Origin: Methanobrevibacter sp.
GTDB lineage: Archaea > Methanobacteriota > Methanobacteria > Methanobacteriales > Methanobacteriaceae
Assembly: GCF_015062935.1 (NCBI RefSeq)
Contig: NZ_SUTM01000007.1
Coordinates: 49,483 to 113,482 of the forward strand
Direction of reading: 5' to 3'
DNA length: 64,000 bases
In this document: positions 16,607 through 26,557 of the stretch, piece by piece
Layout: each line of letters starts with the position of its first letter
How positions within the stretch are numbered: the first letter of the stretch is position 1
The notes under the pieces: generated by a model
Databases searched by the model: none
What the model saw: only the letters and a program-made list of their open reading frames with translations
What the model was told of the DNA's origin: nothing
Translations under genes and position numbers: made by a program

Positions 16607-17992
16607 TTACATCAGGTCATGAATTTCATCTTTAATATAGATTATTACAATCACCAGTGAAACAACAGCTAAAATTGACATAACCAGAGAGGTCTGGCCG
16701 AATGCTGTAACAGAAGCTGCATTACGGGCCACATTTCCACCAGCAAATATTGCCATTAAAACTACCGCAACTGCAGAACCAATTGCACCTATAATCTGTC
16801 TGACGGTATTGTTAATTGCTGTTGCATCTTCCACATCACCGGAAACTACCGCAATGGTCCATGTTACAGCAGGCATTAGACCCAAACCTGCACCGATTGC
16901 ACGCACTATCTGTGTAATGACCATATATTCAATGCTGCTGTCAACTTTATAGGTCATCATCAGCAGGTACCCTACGATAGTAAAAATACAGGATAAAATC
17001 AATACTTTTCTTACACCAAATTTGTTGGCCATTACCGGACCTATAAAGTTAAATACAATCATAACCAATGTTGCGGGAAGAAGTACTAATCCAGCCACTG
17101 TTGCTGAATGAAATGCTACTCTTTGAACAAACAAAGGCATGATAACATTCAATCCACACATTGTAAAGTACAGCAATGCTGAAAATAATGTGCCGAAGAA
17201 GAAATACTTATTTTTCAAAGCATGCAAATCAACCAATGGAGTTTCAATTCCGAATTGTCTTTTAACAAACAGCACTAATGAAATTACACCAATAACAATA
17301 GGCAAGATTACCCAAATTAAATCAAAGCCGTTTTCTGCAATGTTTGAAAATCCGAGCATTATTCCCACACATGCAAGCACACATAATATTAATGATGATA
17401 CATCCAACGGATAATGACCTGTTTCAAATTCCAGTTTAACAACGACTGAAGCTATCAATATTAAAACTGCTATTGCAGCTGCAAATATCAGAAAGATTGA
17501 CCTCCAACCGACATAATCTATAATCAGACCACCTGCAGTTGGAGCAATAGCCGGCGCTATTCCAATAATAAATCCAAATAAACCCATATAAATTTGCCAT
17601 TTTTCTTCAGGAATTACTTTAAAAAGTACAATTTGAGTTATAGGAAGTAAAATTCCAGAACCTACAGCCTGAATCACACGGGCCAAAATCAATGTTTCAA
17701 TATTCGGAGCTATATAAGCTATCAAAGATCCTATTAAAAACAGTGACAGTGACGCCAGTAAAATTGTCTTAACTTTAAATCTGCGTGTGAAAAATGCAGA
17801 TAATGGAATCATCACACCCAAAACAAGTAAAAATGAAGAATAGATCCATTGTGCAGTTGTTGAAGTGATATTGAAATCAGCCATGATGCCTGAAATTCCA
17901 GTTGTAACAACACTTTGAGCAGCACTTAATATTGCTGCGGCAACAATGAACACTATTAATGTTGACATTCCTTTATCAAAATTCTCATTCAT
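16607..17992 (-). CDS. MFS multidrug efflux transporter, DHA2 family (second copy)
   Basis: The 461 residues with about 14 membrane segments are a paralogue of the product at 4215-5606. They share AAQSVVTTGISGIMADF, FGFIIGIAPAIAPTAGG and GLGLMPAVTWT. The gene follows an orphan helix-turn-helix gene (18206-18643) by 213 bp in the same direction. Drug or metabolite export is likely, with unknown substrate. Confidence 0.9.
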   Translation of the reverse strand: MNENFDKGMSTLIVFIVAAAILSAAQSVVTTGISGIMADFNITSTTAQWIYSSFLLVLGVMIPLSAFFTRRFKVKTILLASLSLFLIGSLIAYIAPNIETLILARVIQAVGSGILLPITQIVLFKVIPEEKWQIYMGLFGFIIGIAPAIAPTAGGLIIDYVGWRSIFLIFAAAIAVLILIASVVVKLEFETGHYPLDVSSLILCVLACVGIMLGFSNIAENGFDLIWVILPIVIGVISLVLFVKRQFGIETPLVDLHALKNKYFFFGTLFSALLYFTMCGLNVIMPLFVQRVAFHSATVAGLVLLPATLVMIVFNFIGPVMANKFGVRKVLILSCIFTIVGYLLMMTYKVDSSIEYMVITQIVRAIGAGLGLMPAVTWTIAVVSGDVEDATAINNTVRQIIGAIGSAVAVVLMAIFAGGNVARNAASVTAFGQTSLVMSILAVVSLVIVIIYIKDEIHDLM

Positions 17993-18205
17993 AAATATAC
18001 ACTCTAATAATTATTTAAAAATATATTATTCAAAAATAGTATATAAAATTAATTTATATGATTTTTATTTAAATATTTAATTAAAAATTTGTACAAAACT
18101 ATATAAAAATAATACAATGATAAATAAACATTACACTCTGAAAAATTCATCTAAAAAATATTAGTTAGAAAGAAGGTATCGGACATAAAAAATCATACAT
18201 AAAAA

Positions 18206-18643
18206 TCAAACATCATCATTTGAATTCATAATATCCAAAAGTCCGAAATCAAAAATTAGCCTTCTCAAATGTCTTTCCGAATAAGTAACCCCAAATTCCC
18301 TTTGAATTTCTTCTTTAATTTCAGAAACGCTAGACAAACCTTTTGAAACAATATTCTCTTTTAAAATATCAAATTGATAATCGGACAGTTTGGAAATTCT
18401 TCCGGAATTGCCTTTTCTAAATAGACCATCAAAACCTTCCTCATTCCAACTTTTTAACCATTTATAACCTGTTTGAGGAGTTTTTCCATGTTTTTTAATA
18501 GAATCTTTTACAGTTTCATCCGAATATAAATCTTCTATAAATGTTATTTTCTCATATAAAAGCACAAATTTCTCCAAATCTCGTTTTACTCTGCGAATTT
18601 CTGAAATAGGAATATCTTTATTAACATAGGCCTGCCTACTCAT
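18206..18643 (-). CDS. Orphan helix-turn-helix protein resembling the N-terminal part of IS630-type transposases
   Basis: The 145 residues carry two helix-turn-helix units: one around TPQTGYKWLKSWNEEGFDGL and one around SVSEIKEEIQREFGVTYSER, followed by HLRRLIFDFGLL. This is the DNA-binding half of IS630-like transposases, but no DDE catalytic domain follows in any frame before 17992 and no terminal repeats are evident. It may be a remnant or a domesticated DNA-binding protein. The intact frame and a clean stop favour use, perhaps in regulating the adjacent MFS gene. Confidence 0.7.
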   Translation of the reverse strand: MSRQAYVNKDIPISEIRRVKRDLEKFVLLYEKITFIEDLYSDETVKDSIKKHGKTPQTGYKWLKSWNEEGFDGLFRKGNSGRISKLSDYQFDILKENIVSKGLSSVSEIKEEIQREFGVTYSERHLRRLIFDFGLLDIMNSNDDV

Positions 18644-18814
18644 AAAGATATTTTTAAAATAAAATACTATAAAAATTTTTTGTCAAAAAACCAATGCGGT
18701 CAACCGTAGTATTTCCCATGTTTTTCCGACTATTTACCTCTGAAAAACATTCAATAATAAAATAGAATAAAAATAAATCAAATAATTAAAAAAATAGATA
18801 AAAAAAGAAGATAA

Positions 18815-20923
18815 TTATCTTTTAGAATTCATTTCTTTTATATCATCACGATAATAAAAACCAATTGTCAATATTATCAGCAATACAATAAATGAAATTC
18901 CTGTGACTCTATAGATATCATCTTCATCAAGTATAATTTGTTTCATCACAGACTGCTGCTGTGATCCTCCACTGCTTACATCACTAGCACTTCCAGATGC
19001 AGAATCTGCTGAAACAGAAGTTTCACTCTCATAATTCTGTGAAACATCGTTTAGAGGATTGTTCGCATTACTTGTTGGAGTAGAACCTTGACTGTGGGTA
19101 CTGTTTCCGGTATTATCGTGACTTCCCTGATTGGAGTTCCCATTTCCTCCGTTTCCATTTCCGTTTCCGTCACCGCTACCATCGCCGTTACCTCCATCAA
19201 TTGAATCGTATGGAATTTCCGGGTAAACATAACTAGGTGTTACTCCATTAATAGGCTGAACGGATTTGGAATCGGAGCTGTAGGTGTTGTCTCTTCTGGA
19301 ATTGTCAACAGTAGCTTTAATCAAATCACCGTCATTAGCATCTACAGTGAATACTCCTGCCCCACCACTAACAGTAATACTTACTTTATTTCCATTATTT
19401 GTTGTGTATGTTAATGTCCTATCCGGAAGTAAACTTGCAACATTACCGTTTGAATCTAAAAACAATGCCTGGAATTGATTCTGACCGATTTGAGTAACTG
19501 TGAATTTGAGATTATTTGACCTGATTTTTGGACAGATCCCTGCATGATCAGTATACCAGTTGTCACCCAGTTCTAGCCTGGAGCCTGTTTCCTGATAATA
19601 TGTCTCTTTAGCTTCAACATCCATCCGGATATTATTATAAAGTGCATTATAACTTATATCCTGATGTTCAGGTTTTACATAGCTATCAAAGAATTTTATA
19701 CCATTAGCCCAGTTATCAGTCACTATATTGGATTGAATTGTATTGCTTCCGACATGTGCCAGGGAGATTCCATTTCCCTTATTTTCAATGATATTATTGG
19801 ATTTGATGTTGAGATTATCTCCCGCATAATTTATCAATATGCCGTCACCTTCATTTTTAGATAGGGTGTTCTTGTTTATGTGAACATTTTTAGGTTCTTC
19901 ACCATAATTAATGCCGTTTGCACTTTTTGAAGAAACAATTCCGTTCTTTTTATTGCTTGAAATAGTATTTCCATGGATATATATTTTATCGGACTTTGCC
20001 ATTTCTATACCGTTGCCGCCATTTTTAGAAATTGTATTATCGAAAATGTATGTGGATACAGCATTTCCCACAGCAATTCCTGATTTGGAATTTTCAGATA
20101 TCTTGTTTTTAGTAATATTAAGATATGTTGTTCCAGTTGCAACAATCCCATTACCTTTAGTACTGATTTCATTATTGACTATTCTTACATAATCAGAATC
20201 AGAAATAACTATCCCGTCACCATTGCCTTGAATTCTAAAACCTTTAATAATGGTTGAAGAGGCATTTTTGCCCTTGATTGTGATTACGGGACTTGATGAA
20301 CTTGACTTCAATAGAGTGTTTGAATTTGAAATCAGTGTTAATCTCTTATTGATTACAAGATTGATACCTGAATAGCTTGAACCTTCAAACAGTATGATAT
20401 TTCTGTCCTTCGCATCGTCAATTATCTTTTGAATCTCTGAATTTGAAAGACCTGAACCGACAGTTCGAGTATTATTGACTGTGATTTCTGTTGTTTTTGA
20501 AGATGATTTATAAACGGAATCACCTGAAAACTTTGTTGTAACATTGTATACTCCATCATTCAGATTTATTTGAAGAGCTGCAATTCCATCACCATTTGTA
20601 CTTTTAGTATGGGAAGTTTTACCAATAGTGAATATGACTTTTGCATTGGAAACTGCGTTGCCCTGATCATCTGACAATTTAATTTTAAAATAATCCCCGA
20701 TTACATCAAATGTAGTGTTACTGACCACATCAATTTGAGTATTAGCTAAAGAATCGGATGCTTCAAGAGGGGAATCGCCATCCTGCACACTTTCAAGAAT
20801 GTCATGGCTAAATGCGGAACTTACAGTATCATCTGTAACATTGTCCAATTCCTGCGCAGCACTGAAATTAAGCGTTAATAAAATAAATACAGATAGTATC
20901 ACAATAAATGTTTTTTTATTCAT
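18815..20923 (-). CDS. Surface protein: Ig-like domain, parallel beta-helix repeats, Ser/Gly-rich stalk, C-terminal membrane anchor
   Basis: The 702 residues start with a signal peptide (MNKKTFIVILSVFILLTLNF). Residues about 62-150 are an Ig-like domain (TKSTNGDGIAALQINLNDGV). Residues about 160-440 are right-handed beta-helix repeats in which N-x-I/G-x-x-N-G-N-G-I units recur (NISENSKSGIAVGN, TISKNGGNGIEMA), as in NosD/pectate-lyase-like proteins. A low-complexity region rich in Gly, Asn and Ser (about 570-660) forms a stalk, and VTGISFIVLLIILTIGFYY anchors the C-terminus. GGAGGTGAAAC precedes the ATG, the best ribosome binding site in the window. It is probably displayed on the pseudomurein wall; binding or polysaccharide action is inferred. 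Confidence 0.88.
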   Translation of the reverse strand: MNKKTFIVILSVFILLTLNFSAAQELDNVTDDTVSSAFSHDILESVQDGDSPLEASDSLANTQIDVVSNTTFDVIGDYFKIKLSDDQGNAVSNAKVIFTIGKTSHTKSTNGDGIAALQINLNDGVYNVTTKFSGDSVYKSSSKTTEITVNNTRTVGSGLSNSEIQKIIDDAKDRNIILFEGSSYSGINLVINKRLTLISNSNTLLKSSSSSPVITIKGKNASSTIIKGFRIQGNGDGIVISDSDYVRIVNNEISTKGNGIVATGTTYLNITKNKISENSKSGIAVGNAVSTYIFDNTISKNGGNGIEMAKSDKIYIHGNTISSNKKNGIVSSKSANGINYGEEPKNVHINKNTLSKNEGDGILINYAGDNLNIKSNNIIENKGNGISLAHVGSNTIQSNIVTDNWANGIKFFDSYVKPEHQDISYNALYNNIRMDVEAKETYYQETGSRLELGDNWYTDHAGICPKIRSNNLKFTVTQIGQNQFQALFLDSNGNVASLLPDRTLTYTTNNGNKVSITVSGGAGVFTVDANDGDLIKATVDNSRRDNTYSSDSKSVQPINGVTPSYVYPEIPYDSIDGGNGDGSGDGNGNGNGGNGNSNQGSHDNTGNSTHSQGSTPTSNANNPLNDVSQNYESETSVSADSASGSASDVSSGGSQQQSVMKQIILDEDDIYRVTGISFIVLLIILTIGFYYRDDIKEMNSKR

Positions 20924-21163
20924 GTTTCACCTCCTTTATGCCAAATATATAAAGAAGTAATTATTGAAAATTATCCTTATATTGTAATGTATAAACTTAA
21001 TAGTATATATTATTGACCTTTTAAATGAACAACTGAATAAAATTAAAAAAACAAATTTTTAAATAAGTTTTATCAAAAAATATACAATTTTAAAAAAAAT
21101 AGTCTGATAAGATATTTAAATCAGTTTATATCGATAATGAAAAAAAGTGGAATTTAAAAATAA

Positions 21164-21262
21164 TCAGAAATCATCTTCACCGTCACATAACACTTCATAC
21201 CCGCATTCCGGACAATAGAGCTCACCATCCTCTATCCATGAACCGCATATTGGACATACCAT
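21164..21262 (-). CDS. 32-residue zinc-ribbon miniprotein
   Basis: The frame from ATG 21262 reads MVCPICGSWIEDGELYCPEC and ends ...CGYEVLCDGEDDF before TGA, with two CPxCG knuckles and an extra Cys. GGTGAT sits three bases before the ATG and overlaps the stop of the upstream transporter gene, so the two are probably translationally coupled. Such tiny zinc ribbons occur in methanogens without known function. Intact knuckles and a good start site argue for a real gene. Confidence 0.75.
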   Translation of the reverse strand: MVCPICGSWIEDGELYCPECGYEVLCDGEDDF

Positions 21263-21271
21263 ATCATCACC

Positions 21272-21697
21272 TCAAACATTAATCAGAATCAAACCTACCA
21301 TGCATACAAATATTCCTAAAATCTGGTTGAAAGAAACGTTTTCCTTATACAGGAAATAGCCTACAACGAGAAGAACACATGCAAGACCTATATTTGCAAC
21401 TACGCTTGCTGTACTAACAGTCCATCCTGCACGGTAAACAAACACATATCCTACTTCAAGGCCTACAATGGCCAATGCTAAAATAATGGAGGTCCAATTA
21501 ATTTTGGAAAGTTCCGCCCCCACATTTGAAGGACCTACTGCAAATACAAAAATGATTCCGGAAATAATAGCTGCAACCAGATATGTAACCATCAATGCAC
21601 CAAAAGCATTCACATCACTTGGCATTGACTTCATGCAGATATTATAAAATGTATTTGATAGAATTACAATCAGAATAGGCCAAATCAGTTTCCACAT
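21272..21697 (-). CDS. EamA/DMT-like half-size transporter (4 TM)
   Basis: The 141 residues starting MWKLIWPILIVILSN comprise four or five membrane helices with the EamA/SMR-like pattern (TASVVANIGLACVLLVVGYF, then KENVSFNQILGIFVCMVGLI). Full EamA proteins have ten helices, so this is a half-size form that should dimerise. The frame is open to 21742, but GGTGAT six bases before the ATG at 21697 decides the start. It follows upp by 44 bp and is coupled to the zinc-ribbon miniprotein. The substrate is unknown. Confidence 0.75.
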   Translation of the reverse strand: MWKLIWPILIVILSNTFYNICMKSMPSDVNAFGALMVTYLVAAIISGIIFVFAVGPSNVGAELSKINWTSIILALAIVGLEVGYVFVYRAGWTVSTASVVANIGLACVLLVVGYFLYKENVSFNQILGIFVCMVGLILINV

Positions 21698-21741
21698 TAA
21701 AAAATCACCAAAAAAAGAAAAATGAGTGAAGTTAAACTTCA

Positions 21742-22368
21742 CTATTTAGTTCCGTATACCCTGTCACCGGCGTCCCCAAGACCCGGCAGGATATATGCAT
21801 TTTCATTCAGTTCCCTATCCACTGTTGCACAAAAGATTTGCACATCAGGATGGTCATCTTCAATGGTTTTTATACCCTGAGGAGCTGCTACAATACAAAG
21901 CAGCTTAATTTTGGATACACCATCCTGTTTAAGTCTGGATATTGTTGCGGATGCGCTTCCACCTGTTGCAAGCATAGGATCAATAACGATAGCTTCTCTT
22001 TTGTCGATTCCTTCAGGCATTTTATAGTAATATTCAACTGGTTCAAATGTTTCTTCATCTCTGTAAAGCCCGATATGTCCTATTTTTGCATTTGGAATAA
22101 CATTTAAAATTCCATCAACCATACCCATTCCAGCCCTTAGAATTGGAACAATGGCATACTTGTCTTCATTAAGCATTCCAGTTTCCATTTCTTCAAGAGG
22201 AGTTTGGATAGTTACTTTTTCAAGTTTTGCATCCCTCATAGCTTCATACAATAAGATAGTTGCTATTTCAGTTACCAATTCTCTGAATTCCTTGGTTCCA
22301 GTATTAACATCTCTTAGAATTGCAAGCTTATGAGTTATTAACGGATGACACAATACAATCTCATTCAT
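21742..22368 (-). CDS. upp: Uracil phosphoribosyltransferase
   Basis: The 208 residues catalyse uracil + PRPP to UMP. The PRPP loop is seen as [18 protein letters not shown] at about 128-145, and the uracil-binding end as [17 protein letters not shown]. Length is standard. The gene overlaps the 3' end of the uracil permease gene by 8 bp, an uptake and salvage operon. Confidence 0.97.
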   Translation of the reverse strand: MNEIVLCHPLITHKLAILRDVNTGTKEFRELVTEIATILLYEAMRDAKLEKVTIQTPLEEMETGMLNEDKYAIVPILRAGMGMVDGILNVIPNAKIGHIGLYRDEETFEPVEYYYKMPEGIDKREAIVIDPMLATGGSASATISRLKQDGVSKIKLLCIVAAPQGIKTIEDDHPDVQIFCATVDRELNENAYILPGLGDAGDRVYGTK

Positions 22369-23650
22369 GATTTTCCTCCGGTATGCATAAGTTAAGAATT
22401 ACACCAATTATAGCTGCAAGAGACATTCCGGAAATAGAAATGGATAAATCAGCATAAACGATGGATAATGCTGCTCCACCTAATCCTAAAACAAGCATTG
22501 TTGCAGCTACAACAACATTTTTGGTATTGTTAAAGTCAACTTGGTTGTTGATTAATATTTTTAAACCGTTGACACAGATAAATCCGTATAACAATACTGA
22601 AATACCGCCCAGTACAGGTTGTGGAATAGCGGTTAAAAGTGCAGTCAAGTGTCCTGAAAATGCAAATACGATTGCAATAACTGCTGCTAAACCGATAACA
22701 TAAGTTGATGCAACACGGGTCATTCCCACAACAGAAGTGTTTTCACCGTATGTTGTGTTTGCAGGACCACCCAGAACAGCAGCTAAAAATGTTGCAAGAC
22801 CGTCACCGAGAAGTGTTCTTTGAAGACCAGGATCCTCAATCAAGTCACGTCCGATGATTTCACTCAGTACCTTGTGGTCCCCGACATGCTCCACCATTGT
22901 TACAAGTGCAATCGGAACTATTGTCAGGATAGCTGCGAAGTTTAAGTTATAGTTCATGAACGGCATGTAGAATTTAGGGATTTCAATGACGTTAGCGGCC
23001 ATTACTCCTGAAAAGTCAACCATACCAAGAGCGGCTGCTACAATATAACCTACAATAATACCTACTAAAAATGGAATTACCTGCAGGATTCCCTTTCCAC
23101 GAACTGCAACCAATGCAGTAACTAAAAATGAAATAAACGCAACAAATAAAAAAGTCCATGGAACTGCTGGCAGATCCAGACCAATTTCCTGAATAGCAGT
23201 TGGAGCAAGAGACAGACCAATTACCATAATCATTGGTCCGACAACTACTGGAGGCAGCAACTTATTAATCCATCCAGGGCCAGTCATACGAATAATCAGT
23301 GAAATAATTACATATACAATACCTACAACCATTAAAGCTGTAAATACGCTTCCAGTACCACCTATTGCATAACCGGCAACCATAGGAGCAATGAAAGCAA
23401 ACGAGCTTCCCAGATATACTGGGCTTCTATTACGGGTACAAATCAGATAAATTAATGTACCTAAACCAGATGAAACTAATGCTACAGGGATTGACAGGAT
23501 ATCTGCACCCGCAGTAGTGTTTACAACAATAGGAACCAATATAGTGGCCCCAAACATTGCACACACATGCTGGATAGCAAGTAAAATCCATCTGAGAGTA
23601 TCCGGCTTATCACCGGTACCCAGCAGCATATTACTATTTTCTTCTACCAT
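22361..23650 (-). CDS. uraA: Uracil permease (NCS2/UraA family)
   Basis: This nucleobase:proton symporter has about 14 membrane segments. Recognisable blocks are [40 protein letters not shown] (the family motif with its substrate-binding Glu) and [12 protein letters not shown] chose ATG 23650, giving 429 residues, because GTGAT precedes it; an in-frame ATG at 23680 would add ten residues. It is the first gene of the uraA-upp unit. Confidence 0.94.
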   Translation of the reverse strand: MVEENSNMLLGTGDKPDTLRWILLAIQHVCAMFGATILVPIVVNTTAGADILSIPVALVSSGLGTLIYLICTRNRSPVYLGSSFAFIAPMVAGYAIGGTGSVFTALMVVGIVYVIISLIIRMTGPGWINKLLPPVVVGPMIMVIGLSLAPTAIQEIGLDLPAVPWTFLFVAFISFLVTALVAVRGKGILQVIPFLVGIIVGYIVAAALGMVDFSGVMAANVIEIPKFYMPFMNYNLNFAAILTIVPIALVTMVEHVGDHKVLSEIIGRDLIEDPGLQRTLLGDGLATFLAAVLGGPANTTYGENTSVVGMTRVASTYVIGLAAVIAIVFAFSGHLTALLTAIPQPVLGGISVLLYGFICVNGLKILINNQVDFNNTKNVVVAATMLVLGLGGAALSIVYADLSISISGMSLAAIIGVILNLCIPEENHE

Positions 23651-23887
23651 GATATCACAAAATTTTCCTATATTTTCCATATATTGATTAATATTTTTAA
23701 AAAATTTTATTGAATATTTTAAAATATTTCACAAAAAATCTAAAATTTGTAAATATAATTCTAAAAAATGTTATTTACAAACTCCGATTAATATTATATA
23801 TCTGAATAAAATTATAAATACTTTTTATTTTTAAAAAAAGTTATAAGAAATTAATGCTTTGTGCATAATTTCTGGAAAAATTCATTT

Positions 23888-25741
23888 TCATGCCCAGTAG
23901 TAGTCTGGATTATTAATTTGCGGAATTCTTTCTGAGGTGTTTTTTGCCACCCATCCCGCACCCATGGAGACATAAGTGTTTTTAAGTTGAGTTTTTGTCT
24001 TGGAAGACAATGAATATTTGAGTTTAACAATCAGACTTGAAGTATCATAATTGTTGAACATCTTCTTCATATAGCTTACAGTCAGCCATTTGGTCGGAAT
24101 GCTGTGACTTCCTGTATCATAGCTTCCTGAAGGATTACCTACAAGAACTTTCTTACCGTCGGCACTGACATCCAAAATTGCAACATAATGACTCCATGTA
24201 TGAAATACTAAAGCACATCCTCCTTTTTTAAGCTGATTGATTGCTTTATCGAATGTGGATTTATAAAAGTAACTGCATTTGAAACCACACTTTTCCAGTC
24301 CCTTTTTCAGCTGTTTGCACAATGTTCCATAAATATATGATGATCCTGAAAGTTTTGCAACCTGTTTTTCACAGACATAACTTTTTAACACCTGAGAGCA
24401 CATACTTCCGGAGGTCGGTCCACAGGTATAATCGGTATCCTGGATATCACGAACATAAGGGTAAGAATATGATTTTCCTTTAAGGGAAACCGTAATGGAA
24501 CTCGGCCAATAGCCATTCTTATTTTTTAAAACGATTTTAGTATTGATTGCCCTTTCAATGACATTCCATTTTTCACGTACCAAAATATGCTGCTTGCCTG
24601 ATCCGTATTTAGTTTTGAAATAAACATATTTCGGCAATTTCTTATATAGATACAAGTAATAACTGTCTCTTTTAATGGTTTCCTTATATTGGGATTTTAA
24701 AAGAGTGTATTTCATATCTCCATCACCCATTACATAATTGGACGGCATTACGTCAATGTCAGGAGTGCCGTTTACAGTAGGAATTTTCTGATTTAATGGA
24801 TTTTTTACATTTCCAACAATACCTCTCACATTTTTTTCATCGCTGCATGAAAAGATTGTGGAACTTCCATCGAAGCTGGCGACAACGGTGTAATTATCTG
24901 CACCCATTTTAGGCTTGAAAATTACAATACCTTCAGCATTAGTTGTTTTAGTGAAAGTTTTGCTGCCTATTTTTATTTTAATAGATTTATTGGAAATTGC
25001 TGAGAGGGTTGAACTTTTTAAATAAACTCTCAAATACCCGTTTGTGAGCAATTTACTATTGCCTATGACAATTGAGGTTGTGGCCGGAACTATCAGAGAA
25101 ATAGTTCTGGAAACGGAATTATAATAATTATTTCCGGCAAATGAAACTTTTATGGAATATTTTGCATTGGGATTTAAAGTTATTTTAACTCCTGCACGAC
25201 CATTGGCGTTTGTAGTTACCTTGTATGTTTTTCCATCAATCTTAAATGACACTGTTTTACCATTTAAAGCATTCCCCAAATTATCCTTTAAATAAACATA
25301 GAAATATTTGTTCTTTAAAACCGTAGTATTCACAGGATCAATGGATGATGATAATTTTAAGACATTAACATTGAAAGTTTTATTTACATGACTGTAAACA
25401 TCATTGCCCTCAAACAAAACGCTCAAAACATACTTGCCAGGTTTCAAGTTCAAAACCAAACTGGCAACACCCTTATTATTGGTATTGACCACTTTATCAA
25501 CGTTATTTATTCTAGTAGACAGATTTTGATTTGAGATGGATGCACCATTAGAGTCTTTCAGTGAGATTCCAACAGATTTACCCGTATAAACGCTTGATGA
25601 GTTTATAGAAATCGTTGGAGTCTGTTTTGTTAATGTATTATTAGCATCATCTGAAGTGACATTATCACTTGCACTAACATTTGTAATTAAAAATAGTGAA
25701 ATAATCATGCAAATAATTAAAAATTTAATTCTTTTGTTCAT
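23888..25741 (-). CDS. Surface protein with Ig-like repeats and a C-terminal C39-like cysteine peptidase domain
   Basis: The 617 residues have a signal peptide (MNKRIKFLIICMIISLFLIT), then three or four Ig-like repeats (about 40-310, for example VTTNANGRAGVKITLNPNA). A linker follows with RDSYYLYLYKKLPKYVYFKT (about 360-380), resembling a degenerate pseudomurein-binding repeat. The C-terminal domain (about 430-580) has TDYTCGPTSGSMCSQ (catalytic Cys in a CGPT context), HTWSHYVAILDV (His) and LVGNPSG (third residue), the layout of C39-like peptidases. A natural substrate could be the peptide part of pseudomurein, for wall remodelling or attack on other methanogens. Peptidase activity is inferred from motifs. 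Confidence 0.82.
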   Translation of the reverse strand: MNKRIKFLIICMIISLFLITNVSASDNVTSDDANNTLTKQTPTISINSSSVYTGKSVGISLKDSNGASISNQNLSTRINNVDKVVNTNNKGVASLVLNLKPGKYVLSVLFEGNDVYSHVNKTFNVNVLKLSSSIDPVNTTVLKNKYFYVYLKDNLGNALNGKTVSFKIDGKTYKVTTNANGRAGVKITLNPNAKYSIKVSFAGNNYYNSVSRTISLIVPATTSIVIGNSKLLTNGYLRVYLKSSTLSAISNKSIKIKIGSKTFTKTTNAEGIVIFKPKMGADNYTVVASFDGSSTIFSCSDEKNVRGIVGNVKNPLNQKIPTVNGTPDIDVMPSNYVMGDGDMKYTLLKSQYKETIKRDSYYLYLYKKLPKYVYFKTKYGSGKQHILVREKWNVIERAINTKIVLKNKNGYWPSSITVSLKGKSYSYPYVRDIQDTDYTCGPTSGSMCSQVLKSYVCEKQVAKLSGSSYIYGTLCKQLKKGLEKCGFKCSYFYKSTFDKAINQLKKGGCALVFHTWSHYVAILDVSADGKKVLVGNPSGSYDTGSHSIPTKWLTVSYMKKMFNNYDTSSLIVKLKYSLSSKTKTQLKNTYVSMGAGWVAKNTSERIPQINNPDYYWA

Positions 25742-25823
25742 ATATTCACCTGATATATGTATTTATTTAGTTTACCCTATAAAAAAGATACCCTTATTTA
25801 AAATACATTAAAAAAAAAGAAAT

Positions 25824-25848
25824 AAAATAAGACATGAAGTCTTATTTT
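25824..25848 (-). terminator. Terminator at the end of the eha operon
   Basis: A perfect 10-bp stem AAAATAAGAC/GTCTTATTTT with a five-base loop lies about 60 bp beyond the CBS gene stop. On the minus strand it is followed by a run of T (about 25820-25809). The fit to an intrinsic-type terminator is good. Confidence 0.7.
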
Positions 25849-25906
25849 CTATTGCAGTTAGTGTGGAAATAACAAAGGTTTGTTTTGAAATAGAAGTTAG
25901 TTAGTG

Positions 25907-26542
25907 TTATTTTCTTGCTTTTCCTACACGGCGAGCGATAACCATTTCACCCACTGATATTAAACCTGCAAAGAATTTTTCTAAACCGCCAGTAGCCCAG
26001 ATAGCTTCACCGAATGTAGCATCCATGATGTTGGCTTCATACTCTTCAGGAGTTATTTTCTTACCGGTGGTCTTTTTAGACACCAAAGCTGATGCGGACA
26101 TTAGCTCTTCCCAAGTTACGCCCTTAAGCTGGTTTTGCATTGCCTTATATAACTTTTCAACTTTAATATCATAAAGTTCAGATAACAATTCCACAATGTC
26201 ACATGCACGAACCATACCGACAACCTGATTGTCATCATTTAAAACAGGCACGGTCACGAATTTATTGTTTGCTGTTAAAATTACAGCTGTTCTTGCAGGA
26301 TCATCTTCATGAACCGTTGAAATATCTTCATATCCGCTCATAATTTCTGAAATCTTTTCGTTTCCTTCCCTTAAACCCCTTGTAATGTCAAAGGAGGTAA
26401 TCCATCCAACCAACTGCTTATCATCATTGACAACTGGACAGGTAAAACGTCTGATTTCTTCCATTACTTTTGAAACTTCAACAACACTGTCATCGCAGTT
26501 TAAGTATACAAAATTCTTATCCATTAATTCTTTTGCTCTCAT
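25907..26542 (-). CDS. CBS-domain protein, last gene of the eha operon
   Basis: The 211 residues begin with a pair of CBS domains (MDKNFVYLNCDDSVVEVSKV; PVVNDDKQLVGWITSFDITR; VPVLNDDNQVVGMVRACDI), which often bind adenine nucleotides and report energy state. The C-terminal 70 residues (about 140-211) are a further unassigned domain. The ATG at 26542 is chosen over a TTG two codons upstream. It follows the polyferredoxin gene by 15 bp. A role as an energy sensor for the hydrogenase cluster is an inference from location. Confidence 0.8.
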   Translation of the reverse strand: MRAKELMDKNFVYLNCDDSVVEVSKVMEEIRRFTCPVVNDDKQLVGWITSFDITRGLREGNEKISEIMSGYEDISTVHEDDPARTAVILTANNKFVTVPVLNDDNQVVGMVRACDIVELLSELYDIKVEKLYKAMQNQLKGVTWEELMSASALVSKKTTGKKITPEEYEANIMDATFGEAIWATGGLEKFFAGLISVGEMVIARRVGKARK

Positions 26543-26557
26543 AAACAAACCCCATTT

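Noticed and set aside
18900..20500. Repeats in the beta-helix gene as a possible CRISPR or tandem-repeat array
   Set aside because: The repetition is at protein level (N-x-I/G...NGNGI) and too irregular in DNA. No spaced identical repeats are present.
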